DNA of 64,000 nucleotides from Actinomadura flavalba DSM 45200 (GTDB taxonomy: Bacteria > Actinomycetota > Actinomycetes > Streptosporangiales > Streptosporangiaceae), in NCBI RefSeq assembly GCF_000374305.1, contig NZ_KB894093.1, forward strand, positions 1,612,001-1,676,000, in the 5' to 3' direction. Within the stretch, counting starts at the first letter, position 1; each line of letters opens with the position of its first letter. The notes under the pieces are model-generated. The model was given only the letters and a program-made list of their open reading frames with translations, made no database searches and was not told the origin of the DNA. Made by a program: the position numbers and the translations under genes. This document shows positions 25,359-33,385 of this stretch, one piece after another.

Positions 25359-26606
25359 TCAGTGCTTGGCGGCCTGCTCGGCGATGTCGCGGCGGTGGTG
25401 CGAGCCGCGCAGGGCGATGTGCTCGACGGCCGCGTAGGCGTTGCCGCGCGCGGCGGCCAGGTCGGCGCCGGTGCCGACGACGTTGAGCACCCGGCCGCCG
25501 TTCGACACCAGGCCCCGGTCGAAGTCGTCCTTGGTGCCCGCGTGCAGCACGTAGGCGTCGGGGACGGCGTCCGCGGCGTCCAGGCCGGTGATCGGGTCGC
25601 CCTTGACGGGCGCGGCCGGGTAGTTCTCGGCGGCCACCACGACGGTCACCGCCGCGCCCGGGTACCACGCCAGCTCCAGCTCCGGGTCGAGCGCGCCGAG
25701 CGCGCACGCCTGGAGCAGCGTGCCGAGCGGCGTCGCGAGACGGTCCAGGACGACCTGCGTCTCGGGGTCACCGAACCGGGCGTTGAACTCCACGACCCGC
25801 ACGCCCTGCGACGTCAGCGCCAGACCCGCGTACAGCACGCCGACGTACGGCATCTCGCGGTGGCGCAGCTCGTCCAGCGCGGGCCGCACGACGGTCGCCA
25901 TGACCTCCTCGACGAGCCCGGGCGGCGCCCACGGCAGCGGCGTGTAGGCGCCCATGCCGCCGGTGTTGGGCCCGGCGTCGCCGTCGTGGGCGCGCTTGAA
26001 GTCCTGCGCGGGCAGCAGCGGGACGGCCTGCACCCCGTCGCACAGCGCGAACAGCGAGACCTCGGGGCCGTCCAGGTACTCCTCGACGACGACGCGTTCG
26101 CAGCCGTCGGCGTGGTCGAGCGCGGCGGCGCGGTCGCCGGTGACGACGACGCCCTTGCCGGCGGCGAGCCCGTCGTCCTTGACGACGTAGGGCGGGCCGA
26201 ACGCGTCGAGGGCGGCGACGACCTCGTCCCGCGACTCGCACACGTACGCGGCGGCGGTCGGAATGGACGCCGCCGCCATGATCTCCTTCGCGAACGCCTT
26301 GGAACCCTCGATCTTCGCGGCGCGGCGGTCGGGGCCGAAGCAGGCGATGCCCGCGCGGCGCAGCGCGTCACCGACGCCCGCCATCAGCACCACCTCGGGG
26401 CCGATGACGACCAGCTCGATCGCGAGCCGCTGCGCCAGCTCGACGACGGCCTTGGGGTCGGCGGGGTCGAGCTGGTGGTTCTCGGCGATCAGCGCCGTCC
26501 CCGGGTTGCCGGGCCCGCAGTGCACGGCGGTGACGGACGGGTCGCGGCGCAGGGCGCGGGCGAGCGCGTGCTCGCGGCCACCCGATCCAAGGACGAGTAC
26601 TCGCAC
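25359..26606 (-). CDS. purD: Phosphoribosylamine-glycine ligase
   Basis: The product is 415 residues, the normal GARS length. It shows the N-terminal VLVLGSGGREHALA, the ATP-grasp region (PYVVKDDGLAAGKGVVV, VVVEEYLDGPEVS) and the signature RFGDPETQ. It joins glycine to 5-phosphoribosylamine in purine synthesis. The GTG at 26606 puts the conserved LVLGSGGREHA at residue 3. A TAAGCT hexamer lies eight bases before it, so a near-leaderless promoter is possible. The upstream extension in the same frame is Arg/Ser-rich and not conserved. Confidence 0.96.
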   Translation of the reverse strand: MRVLVLGSGGREHALARALRRDPSVTAVHCGPGNPGTALIAENHQLDPADPKAVVELAQRLAIELVVIGPEVVLMAGVGDALRRAGIACFGPDRRAAKIEGSKAFAKEIMAAASIPTAAAYVCESRDEVVAALDAFGPPYVVKDDGLAAGKGVVVTGDRAAALDHADGCERVVVEEYLDGPEVSLFALCDGVQAVPLLPAQDFKRAHDGDAGPNTGGMGAYTPLPWAPPGLVEEVMATVVRPALDELRHREMPYVGVLYAGLALTSQGVRVVEFNARFGDPETQVVLDRLATPLGTLLQACALGALDPELELAWYPGAAVTVVVAAENYPAAPVKGDPITGLDAADAVPDAYVLHAGTKDDFDRGLVSNGGRVLNVVGTGADLAAARGNAYAAVEHIALRGSHHRRDIAEQAAKH

Positions 26607-26834
26607 GATCCGGGAGCTTACCGATATCGGGGCCACGGGTCGTCCGGACGGTCGTTCCGGGCAGCGCGCGGCGTGCGGTATCGCGCGGGCGCGGAGTCCC
26701 TCCGGCGGCGTCCGGTGCACGCGGGAAAAGGCCCGGAAAAGGCCGTGGGAACCCGTGCGTTCACGGGAGCGTCGCAAATGTCGGCTGGTAGTCTCGGCCG
26801 GGTCATTGCCTGTGCAGGAAGGGAGGTGGTCGGG

Positions 26835-26963
26835 ATGAAACCTGGTGATACGTGCAGCTCGCCGGAGAACCCTCACAGTCCGGAGCGGACTGTCCGACCG
26901 ACCGCCCTCGCACGGCGCACGGCCGTCACGCCTGACGCGCGCTCCCCGATCCCACCCGGGTAG
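26835..26963 (+). CDS. Proline-rich leader ORF upstream of corA (42 aa)
   Basis: An ATG at 26835 follows GGAAGGGAGG with good spacing and opens 42 codons, about one in five of them proline. The C terminus is SPIPPG followed by TAG; a Pro-Pro-Gly end is a classic ribosome-stalling sequence. The stop lies 45 bases before the corA ATG, and the end of the ORF overlaps a GC-rich hairpin (26936-26971). Proline-rich leader peptides control Mg2+ transporter genes in other bacteria (mgtL in Salmonella, a uORF at a mycobacterial M-box). The regulatory role is inference. Confidence 0.5.
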   Translation: MKPGDTCSSPENPHSPERTVRPTALARRTAVTPDARSPIPPG

Positions 26964-26971
26964 AGCGCGCG
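26936..26971 (+). promoter_or_regulatory. Hairpin overlapping the leader ORF stop, upstream of corA
   Basis: CGCGCGCTC (26936-26944) pairs with GAGCGCGCG (26963-26971). The loop contains a further CCCG/CGGG pairing and the last Pro-Pro-Gly codons and stop of the leader ORF. A ribosome paused there would melt the stem. There is no U-tract, so attenuation would have to be Rho-type or act on corA translation. Confidence 0.45.
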
Positions 26972-27008
26972 CTGAACGCGTGTGGCCGGCGGGTATAGGA
27001 GCACCTCA

Positions 27009-28109
27009 ATGGCCATGACGCGAGTCCGTCCCGGACGCGCCACCAAGGCGCTGTTCAAGCCCCGTGGACGCACCGAACAGCTCACGCGCGCCGCCGTCCG
27101 CGACACGGCGGTGATCGACTGGGCCGCCTACATCGACGGGCACCGGGTCTGTACCGAGTCGGTGTCGGACGCCGTCCGGCTCGTCCGCGACGGACGGCTC
27201 GACGCCGGGAACGAGGAGAGCGCCGGGTTCGTGTGGGTCGGGCTGCACGAGCCGTCCGCCGCCGAGCTGGCCGAGCTGGCCGAGGTGTTCGGGCTGCACG
27301 CGCTGGCCGTCGAGGACGCGATCCACGCCCACCAGCGGCCCAAGCTGGAACGCTACGACGACACGCAGTTCCTCGTGATGAAGACGGTCGGCTACGTGCG
27401 GCGCCCGCCGGAGCAGGCCGAGGTCGTCGAGACCGGCGAGATCATGGTGTTCTTCGGGGCCGACTTCGTCGTGACGGTCCGGCACGGGGAGCACGGCGAG
27501 CTGGGGCCGGTGCGGCGCCGCCTGGAGCGGACGCCCGAGCGGCTGGCGTTCGGCCCGGCCGCCGTCCTGCACGCCATCGCGGACCGCGTCGTGGACGGCT
27601 ACGTGAACGTCGCGGACGCCGTCCAGGAGGACATCGACGAGGTCGAGGAGGCGGTGTTCTCGCCGGAGCGCACCGACGAGGCCCGCCGCATCTACCGGCT
27701 CAAGCGCGAGGTGATCCAGCTCAAGCGCGCCGTCGGCCCCCTGGCCGGGCCGCTGCGCAGCCTGGGCGGGCGCCGGTTCGTGCCGGACGACATCCGCGAG
27801 TACCTGCGCGACGTCGAGGACCACCTGACGCGCGTCCGCGAGCAGGTGGAGTCCTACGACGAGCTGCTGAACCCGATCCTGGCGGCCCACATGACCCAGG
27901 TGACCGTCGCGGACAACAAGGACATGCGGAAGATCTCGGCGTGGGGCGCGATCTTCATGGTGCCGACCGCCATCGCGGGGATCTACGGGATGAACTTCGA
28001 GTCCATGCCGGAGACGGAGTGGGCGTTCGGATACCCGATGATCCTGTCCGTCATCGCGCTGGCGTGCTTCTCGCTCTACCGGGGATTCCGCCGCAACGGC
28101 TGGCTCTAG
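27009..28109 (+). CDS. corA: CorA-family magnesium/cobalt transporter
   Basis: The product is 366 residues. It has a large N-terminal cytoplasmic domain with a long helix (DAVQEDIDEVEEAVFS), two C-terminal membrane helices, and the CorA signature YGMNF with the MPE loop (GMNFESMPET) between them. CorA forms a pentameric channel for Mg2+ and Co2+ influx. The ATG at 27009 is preceded by AGGAG at seven bases. The stop shares a CTAG (28106-28109) with the convergent DHFR-like gene. The upstream leader ORF may regulate it in response to Mg2+. Confidence 0.94.
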   Translation: MAMTRVRPGRATKALFKPRGRTEQLTRAAVRDTAVIDWAAYIDGHRVCTESVSDAVRLVRDGRLDAGNEESAGFVWVGLHEPSAAELAELAEVFGLHALAVEDAIHAHQRPKLERYDDTQFLVMKTVGYVRRPPEQAEVVETGEIMVFFGADFVVTVRHGEHGELGPVRRRLERTPERLAFGPAAVLHAIADRVVDGYVNVADAVQEDIDEVEEAVFSPERTDEARRIYRLKREVIQLKRAVGPLAGPLRSLGGRRFVPDDIREYLRDVEDHLTRVREQVESYDELLNPILAAHMTQVTVADNKDMRKISAWGAIFMVPTAIAGIYGMNFESMPETEWAFGYPMILSVIALACFSLYRGFRRNGWL

Positions 28110-28690
28110 CGGCGCGAGTACCAGGCGACGCGGACGCCGTTGTCGAACGCGCGGGACTCGTCCGGCTGGAACTCGGTGGGGCTGAACGGGCCGTCGAAGA
28201 CCGGGATGCCGCCGCCCGCGACGACCGGGTACTGCTTGAGGACGAGTTCGTCGATCTCGGGCAGCAACGCGCCCGCGAGCTTGCCGCCGCCGCACAGCCA
28301 GATGTTCAGGCCGTCCTCCTCCTTCAGGTCGCGGACGACGGGCAGGGGGTCGGAGTCGATGAGCGTGACGTCCGGTTCGCCGGTGCTGCCGAGGCTGGTC
28401 GAGACGACGTACTGACGCAGGTGCGCGTACGGGCTCGTCACGCCGGGGTCGGCCCGGTAGGTGGCCAGGCCCATGAGGATCGTGTCGAAGCCGCGGTTGG
28501 GGGCGTCCACCGGCATGCCGATCTGCGGCCGGAACCGGGTGGGGATCGCCTCGGGGAACCGCTCGGTCATCCACCGCCGGTAGGCGGCGAGCCGTTCGCC
28601 CTCGCCCTGCGGGTAGAAGTCGAACTCGCCGCCGGGACCGGCGATGTAGCCGTCGAGGGAGACGCCGATGTAGTAGACCAGCTTGCGCAT
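28106..28690 (-). CDS. Dihydrofolate reductase-like (RibD C-terminal) protein
   Basis: The product is 194 residues. It opens with KLVYYIGVSLDGYIAG and has LMGLATYRADPG and LNIWLCGGGKLAGALLPEIDELVL, all typical of the RibD_C/DHFR-like YwjB/YyaP group. These are NADPH-dependent reductases of unknown substrate, not housekeeping FolA. It is divergent from a TetR regulator; the 70-base gap carries two direct-repeat operator copies, so it is the likely target. The ATG at 28690 has GGAGCA upstream. Confidence 0.85.
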   Translation of the reverse strand: MRKLVYYIGVSLDGYIAGPGGEFDFYPQGEGERLAAYRRWMTERFPEAIPTRFRPQIGMPVDAPNRGFDTILMGLATYRADPGVTSPYAHLRQYVVSTSLGSTGEPDVTLIDSDPLPVVRDLKEEDGLNIWLCGGGKLAGALLPEIDELVLKQYPVVAGGGIPVFDGPFSPTEFQPDESRAFDNGVRVAWYSRR

Positions 28691-28703
28691 ATATTGCTCC
28701 GTT

Positions 28704-28754
28704 CGTAGTACTCTGTTTGGAGTGGTTTAACCGTAGTACTACGTTTGGAGTGGT
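28704..28754. promoter_or_regulatory. Tandem operator in the divergent tetR/DHFR promoter
   Basis: Two 23-base direct repeats (28704-28726 and 28732-28754) differ at only two positions and start 28 bases apart. Each begins CGTAGTACT and ends GTTTGGAGTGGT; the second contains the perfect 12-base palindrome CGTAGTACTACG. They fill the space between the two divergent starts and are the expected binding sites of the adjacent TetR protein. Confidence 0.75.
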
Positions 28755-28760
28755 GTCAAC

Positions 28761-29330
28761 GTGCGGAGCAACCCGGAGCGGCGCGCGGCGCTGGTGGACG
28801 CGGCGATCGAGGTCCTGGCCGAGCAGGGCGCGCGGGGCCTGACGTTCCGGTCGGTCGATCAGCGGGCGGGCGTCCCGGCGGGCACGGCGTCCAACTACTT
28901 CGCCAACCGGGACGACCTGCTCATGCAGGCCGGAGCGCGCGTCTACGAACGGCTCGTCCCCGACGACGCCGTCCTTGAGGCGAGCGTCTCCGGCACGACC
29001 GTGGACGACTTCCTCGCGGCCATGCGCGAGACCGTCGCCCGCGTCGCCGCCTTCCCCACCGGGCACCTCGCGCTGCTCGAACTCCGGCTGGAGGCCACCC
29101 GGCGCCCGGAGCTGCGGCGCGTCCTGACCGAGCGCGTCCGCGCCGACATGGACTTCAACGTCGCGAACCAGCGCGCGTCCGGCCTGCCGGGCGACGCGAC
29201 CTCCGTCCACCTGCTGATGCTCGCGCTCACCGCCCTCATCACCGACCAGATCACGCTTCCCGGCCTGCGGACCGACGCCGAGCGCGACGCGCTCGTGGCC
29301 GCGGCGGTGCGGCGGCTCGTCAGCGCATGA
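28761..29330 (+). CDS. TetR-family transcriptional regulator
   Basis: The product is 189 residues. The N-terminal TetR HTH is clear (RRAALVDAAIEVLAEQGARGLTF...VPAGTASNYFANRDDLL). The C-terminal ligand domain has no specific signature. It is divergent from the DHFR-like gene across a tandem operator, so autoregulation and control of that gene are likely. The GTG at 28761 follows TTTGGAG, within operator copy two. The 3' end overlaps the response regulator gene by 11 bases on the other strand. Confidence 0.92.
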   Translation: MRSNPERRAALVDAAIEVLAEQGARGLTFRSVDQRAGVPAGTASNYFANRDDLLMQAGARVYERLVPDDAVLEASVSGTTVDDFLAAMRETVARVAAFPTGHLALLELRLEATRRPELRRVLTERVRADMDFNVANQRASGLPGDATSVHLLMLALTALITDQITLPGLRTDAERDALVAAAVRRLVSA

Positions 29331-29967
29331 GGCCCGCGCGGTGCGCGATCACGGCGAGCGCCGTGCGGTCGCGGGCGTCGAGTTTGGTGAGGATGCGGCT
29401 CACGTAGGTGCGGGCCGTCGCCGGGCTGATGTGCAGCGCGCGGCCGATCTCCTCGTTGGTCTCGCCCTCCGCGACGCGCACCAGCACGGCGCGCTCGCGC
29501 TCGGTCAGCGTCGCCAGGCGGGGATCGGGGCGTTGCCGGGGCGTGTCGGCCAGGTGCTCCATGACGCGGCGGGCGATCGACGGCGACAGCGGGTTGCCGC
29601 CCCCGGCCGCCGTGCGCACGGCGCCGCGCAGGTCGTCGGCGCGGGCGTCCTTGAGCAGGTATCCGGCGGCGCCGAGGCGGACGGCCTCGACGATCTCGTC
29701 CTCGTCGTCGAACGTGGTGAGGACGACGACGCGGACGTCCGCGAGCGCCGGGTCGGCGCGGATCTGCGCCGTCGCGGCCAGGCCGCCGGTGCCGGGCATC
29801 CGCAGGTCCATCAGAACGACGTCGGGGCGCAGCTCGCGCGCCCGCGCCACGCCCGCCCGCCCGTCGCCCGCCTCCGCGACGACCGCGATGTCCGGATCGT
29901 TCTCCAGCAGGGCGCGCAGGCCCGCGCGGACGAGGTCCTGGTCGTCCACGAGCACGACGCGGATCAC
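29320..29967 (-). CDS. NarL/LuxR-family response regulator
   Basis: The product is 215 residues. The receiver domain has the acidic pocket (VVLVDDQD), the phospho-acceptor Asp in DVVLMDLRMPG, the T in VVLTTFDDED and the Lys in YLLKDARAD. The C-terminal LuxR HTH is LTERERAVLVRVAEGETNEE...TYVSRILTKL. It is coupled to the kinase gene by an ATGA overlap (29964-29967). Target genes are unknown; the upstream membrane-protein gene in the operon may be one. Confidence 0.94.
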   Translation of the reverse strand: MIRVVLVDDQDLVRAGLRALLENDPDIAVVAEAGDGRAGVARARELRPDVVLMDLRMPGTGGLAATAQIRADPALADVRVVVLTTFDDEDEIVEAVRLGAAGYLLKDARADDLRGAVRTAAGGGNPLSPSIARRVMEHLADTPRQRPDPRLATLTERERAVLVRVAEGETNEEIGRALHISPATARTYVSRILTKLDARDRTALAVIAHRAGLMR

Positions 29968-31085
29968 GGTTCCTCCAGCGGCAGGGTCGCGCGGACGACG
30001 AAGCCGTCCGGTTCGCGCGCGGCGGTGAGCGTGCCGCCGAGCGCCCGCGCGCGCTCGGTCATGCCCGCGATGCCGTGGCCCGGCGGGCCGGGATCGGCCG
30101 CGCCGTCGTCGCGGACGGTCAGGTGCAGCGTTCCCCCGCTCACCCGGGCGGACACCGCGAGGCGCGCCGCGTCCGCGTGCCGGACGGCGTTCGTCACCGA
30201 CTCCTGGACGATCCGGTACGCGGCCGAGTCGACGGTGCCGGGCAGGCCGGGGACGTCCACGTCCGTCGTGACCTCCAGTCCGGCGCTCTCGGCCGGGGCG
30301 ACCAGCTCGGGCAGGCTCGCCAGGGACGGCGACGCGGGCGGCTCGCCCGGCGCGCGCAGCACCGCGACCGTGCGGCGCAGCTCCCGCAGGGCGGTTCCGG
30401 CCGCGTCCTTGACCACGTCGAGAGCGGCGTTCCGCTCCGGTGGGCCGGGCGCCTCGCGGGCGACGTCGGCGTGCAGCGAGATCACCGCGACCGTGTGGCC
30501 GAGGGAGTCGTGCAGGTCGCGGGCGATCGCGAGCCGTTCGGCGTGCGCGCGGCGTTCGGCGTCGCGTTCGCGCTGCCGCGCCGTCAGCTCGGTGACGCGG
30601 CGCTGCTCGGCCTGCTGCGCGCGGCGGGCCCGCAGCGCGTCACCGAGCGCGATGGCCGCCGCCATCAGCGCGACGTGCCCGGCCAGCTCGTAGCCGACGA
30701 CGTACGCGGCGTCCTGCCCCTCGGCGAGCCGGAACGCCAGCGACACCGCGACGGCGACGGCCGCCGCCCCGGCCGCGAGCGCCGGGCGTCCCGCCTCCGC
30801 CGCCGAGAACAGCGCCGCCGCCAGCGGCACCGCCAGCCCGATCGCCGGAAAACCCGCCGCGTAGTACGCGAAAAGCCCCAGCACGGACACGATGAGGACC
30901 AGGCGCGGATAGCGGCGCCGGGCGAACATCAGCGCCCCGAGACCGGCCGCCCACAGGAACGCGACACCGCCCGGACCGTGCCGTCCGCCGTGGTTCGACG
31001 CGATCAGCACCGACACCGTCACGGCCACCCCGACCGCCAGCGTTCCATCGACCGTCCACGCCGGAACGCGCAGGTCCGTCCTCAT
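29964..31085 (-). CDS. Two-component sensor histidine kinase (HisKA_3 family)
   Basis: The product is 373 residues. The N-terminal half has four to five hydrophobic segments (residues ~13-150), with short loops and no large extracellular sensor. The dimerisation/phosphoacceptor motif is LAIARDLHDSLGHTVAVI with the His, followed by an HATPase with VTNAVRHA (N box) and GHGIAGM (G box). It is the partner of the NarL-type regulator downstream. The ATG at 31085 overlaps the upstream membrane gene by ATGA (31082-31085). Such intramembrane-sensing kinases often monitor the envelope. Confidence 0.93.
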   Translation of the reverse strand: MRTDLRVPAWTVDGTLAVGVAVTVSVLIASNHGGRHGPGGVAFLWAAGLGALMFARRRYPRLVLIVSVLGLFAYYAAGFPAIGLAVPLAAALFSAAEAGRPALAAGAAAVAVAVSLAFRLAEGQDAAYVVGYELAGHVALMAAAIALGDALRARRAQQAEQRRVTELTARQRERDAERRAHAERLAIARDLHDSLGHTVAVISLHADVAREAPGPPERNAALDVVKDAAGTALRELRRTVAVLRAPGEPPASPSLASLPELVAPAESAGLEVTTDVDVPGLPGTVDSAAYRIVQESVTNAVRHADAARLAVSARVSGGTLHLTVRDDGAADPGPPGHGIAGMTERARALGGTLTAAREPDGFVVRATLPLEEP

Positions 31086-31633
31086 GCCGCCATTCTTCCG
31101 AGCCCGATGACCAGGCACGGAACCGCCACGGCGAGGAACACCGGGGCCGCGAGCGCTCCGCACCAGAAGCTCGGCGCGTTCCGGCGCGCCGGGAGGCGGA
31201 GCGCGGCGAGACCCGCGACCGTGACGGCCGCCGCGAGCAGGTAGAGGACGGAGAGGTCGAAGACCCCCGCCAGCGGGGCGAAGTGCACGCCGACGATCAC
31301 CAGCAGGACCGGGGCGAAGAGGTCCGTCCGGCCTCGCCCGCGCAGGACCGCGTACGCGGCGAGCGCGGCGGCGACCTCCAGCGCGCACATCGCGAGGTAG
31401 ACGATCCATGACGGTTCGCCCACGACCATCGCGCTGCCGTCGCCGTAGACCTTGATCCCGTTGTACGTGCCGACGCCCGCCAGCACGGCGCCGGCCACGC
31501 TCAGGACGCCCAGGTAGACGCGGGCCGCGACGGACGGCGGGCGCTCCTGCGCCCAGCCGGACCACGCGAACGCCGCCAGGCCGAGGATGCCCGCCGTCAG
31601 GAGGAGGTCCCGGGCGTACTCGGACTCGAACAT
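31082..31633 (-). CDS. Membrane protein, first gene of the two-component operon
   Basis: The product is 183 residues with five or six hydrophobic segments (near 8-25, 40-58, 76-96, 106-122, 127-145, 158-178) and short loops. No family recognised. It overlaps the kinase start by four bases, so all three genes form one operon. It may help the kinase sense, or be the output protected by the system. The ATG at 31633 follows GGAGA. Confidence 0.75.
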   Translation of the reverse strand: MFESEYARDLLLTAGILGLAAFAWSGWAQERPPSVAARVYLGVLSVAGAVLAGVGTYNGIKVYGDGSAMVVGEPSWIVYLAMCALEVAAALAAYAVLRGRGRTDLFAPVLLVIVGVHFAPLAGVFDLSVLYLLAAAVTVAGLAALRLPARRNAPSFWCGALAAPVFLAVAVPCLVIGLGRMAA

Positions 31634-31794
31634 GGCGGATCTCCGATTCTGCGTGCGCGTTCCGCCACCGTACTCAGCGGCTTCCGGGTGCGGCAGCCGC
31701 GCCGCGGCGACCCCGCGGCGTCGTCGCGCGGCGTACGGGCCGGGTGCCCGGCGACGGATGCCGCCGGGGGCTCGGCGTTCCTAGCGTGGGCGGC

Positions 31795-32259
31795 ATGGAT
31801 AGGCGTCGGGTGTTCGTGCTGGTCGGGCTGGCTTCGCTGACGGTGCCGCGCGTCGTCCTGCACGACCTCGGGGTCGTGCGGGAGGGGACGGCCGTCAACG
31901 CGGCGCTGGTGTTCGTGCCGTTCGCGGTGTGGATCGCGGTGGCCGTGCTGCGGGCGGCGAACCCGTTCCCGGCGCTGGTGGCCGTCGGCGGGATCTCCGG
32001 GGTGCTGCTCGCCGTTACGCACCAGGTGCTGTGGGGCGCGGCCTTCGACGAGGAACCCCGGCTCGGCGGCAACCTCGCCGACCTCGACCCTTCCGTGCAG
32101 ACCGTCGTTCTCCGGGTGTTCGCGGCGTTCAGCGGCTTCTTCACCGGGTTGATCACCGGTGTGCTGTGCGGGCTGGTCGCGTGGGGGATCGCGCGGGCGG
32201 TGCGGCGGTCACGCCGGGGTGAGGCGGGCGAGGGCGCCGATCTCCAGGGCCGCCCATAG
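31795..32259 (+). CDS. Small integral membrane protein, unknown function
   Basis: The product is 154 residues with four likely membrane helices (near 7-22, 32-50, 55-75, 110-135) and a basic, polar C-terminal tail. No family recognised. TAGCGT (31782-31787) lies seven bases before the ATG, indicating a leaderless mRNA. The last 51 bases overlap the convergent lyase gene on the opposite strand; both reading frames look real there. Confidence 0.7.
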   Translation: MDRRRVFVLVGLASLTVPRVVLHDLGVVREGTAVNAALVFVPFAVWIAVAVLRAANPFPALVAVGGISGVLLAVTHQVLWGAAFDEEPRLGGNLADLDPSVQTVVLRVFAAFSGFFTGLITGVLCGLVAWGIARAVRRSRRGEAGEGADLQGRP

Positions 32260-33084
32260 GGAGCCGTCCGGGGCGACCGTGATGCCGTGGGGTTCGGAGC
32301 CGGGGGTGGGGAGGTCGTGGACGGCGATGCCGTCCGGGGTGAGCGCGCCGACGCGGTTGGCGCCCCACTCGGTGAACCACGGGACGCCGTGGGCGTCGAC
32401 GGCGACCGCGTGCGGGCGGGCCGCGCGGTCGGGGAGCGGATGTTCGGTGATCGTGCCGTCCAGGGTGATGTGCCCGAGTTGCCCGGCGCCGATCTCGACG
32501 AACCAGAGGTCGTCGTCATGGCCGCGCGCGATGCCGACCGGGGCGGCGGACTCGGTCGGCAGCGGGTGCAGGGTGACGGCACCGTCGAGAGTGATGCGGC
32601 CGATGGCGTTGGCCTGGTTGAGGGTGAACCAGAGGGCGTCGTCGGCTCCGGCGGTGATCGCGGACGGGAACGTGCCGCTGCCCGGCAGGCCGAACTCGGT
32701 GATGTCGCCGTCCGGGGTGATCCTGCCGATGCGGTCGGCGCTGGTCTCGGTGAACCACAGCGCGCCGTCGGGGCCCGGCGCGATGCCGAAGGGCCCCGAA
32801 CCGGGCGTAGGCAGGACGAACTCGGTGACCTCGCCGCCGGTGGTGATGCGACCGACCCGATCGGCACCGTTCTCGGTGAACCAGAGCGCACCGTCGGGCC
32901 CGGGAACGATGATCGTCGGGCGACGACCCTCGGGAAGGCCGTACTTCTCCAGCGGACTGCCCGGAGAGAACCTGGCGATCTGCGAACTGTGGACGAGCGT
33001 GAGCCAGAGACCCCCGTCCGGCCCCGACGCGAGCCCGTAGGGCCCGGACGCCGAGTCGGTGATGGTGTACTGCTCGATGTTCAC
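32209..33084 (-). CDS. vgb: Virginiamycin B (streptogramin B) lyase homologue
   Basis: The product is 291 residues from the GTG at 33084 (a GTG at 33117 would add 11). It is a seven-bladed beta-propeller of repeats like GPDGALWFTE...DRIGRIT. The residues needed in staphylococcal Vgb are present in context: His in ARPHAVAV, Glu and His in SEPHGI, and Glu in the final LWAALE blade. Vgb linearises streptogramin B antibiotics by an elimination reaction, without hydrolysis. Vgb-like propellers are common in actinomycetes, and not all are resistance enzymes. The length at GPYG fits the shorter start. Confidence 0.85.
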   Translation of the reverse strand: MNIEQYTITDSASGPYGLASGPDGGLWLTLVHSSQIARFSPGSPLEKYGLPEGRRPTIIVPGPDGALWFTENGADRVGRITTGGEVTEFVLPTPGSGPFGIAPGPDGALWFTETSADRIGRITPDGDITEFGLPGSGTFPSAITAGADDALWFTLNQANAIGRITLDGAVTLHPLPTESAAPVGIARGHDDDLWFVEIGAGQLGHITLDGTITEHPLPDRAARPHAVAVDAHGVPWFTEWGANRVGALTPDGIAVHDLPTPGSEPHGITVAPDGSLWAALEIGALARLTPA

Positions 33085-33385
33085 ATGCGTCCCAAGGTCC
33101 GAAGTGCGGGCGGTCACCCCCAGACCTACCCGCCGCCCACCCCCCGGTCAACGCAATTTCGAGCCACCCAAGCCCCCCGCACCGACCAACCCGACCGCCC
33201 GCACGCACCCGCCCGGCGGGCGCTCGGGTGGGGCGCGGTGCGGGCGCGCGCCGGGCGGGGTGTGGGCGGGGCGGGTCGCATTGGGTGGGTGGGGGCGGTG
33301 GTCGGCTGGGGACGCGGGGGGTGCCGTTGTGTGTGGGGCTTGGGCGGGCGGTGTGGGGTGCGGGTCGGGGCCGTTGGGTGGGTGG
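33085..33385. other. Intergenic, strongly G-skewed stretch
   Basis: From about 33187 to 33385 the plus strand is dominated by G and T runs (many GGGTGGG, GGGGGCGG, GGGGTG clusters), giving strong strand asymmetry and G-quadruplex potential. Both flanking genes are on the minus strand, so it holds the vgb promoter and the GDPD 3' end. No coding sequence is supported. Confidence 0.5.

Noticed and set aside
26607..26834. Possible M-box (Mg2+) riboswitch upstream of corA
   Set aside because: I could not find the conserved M-box core helices; the leader ORF explains the region better.
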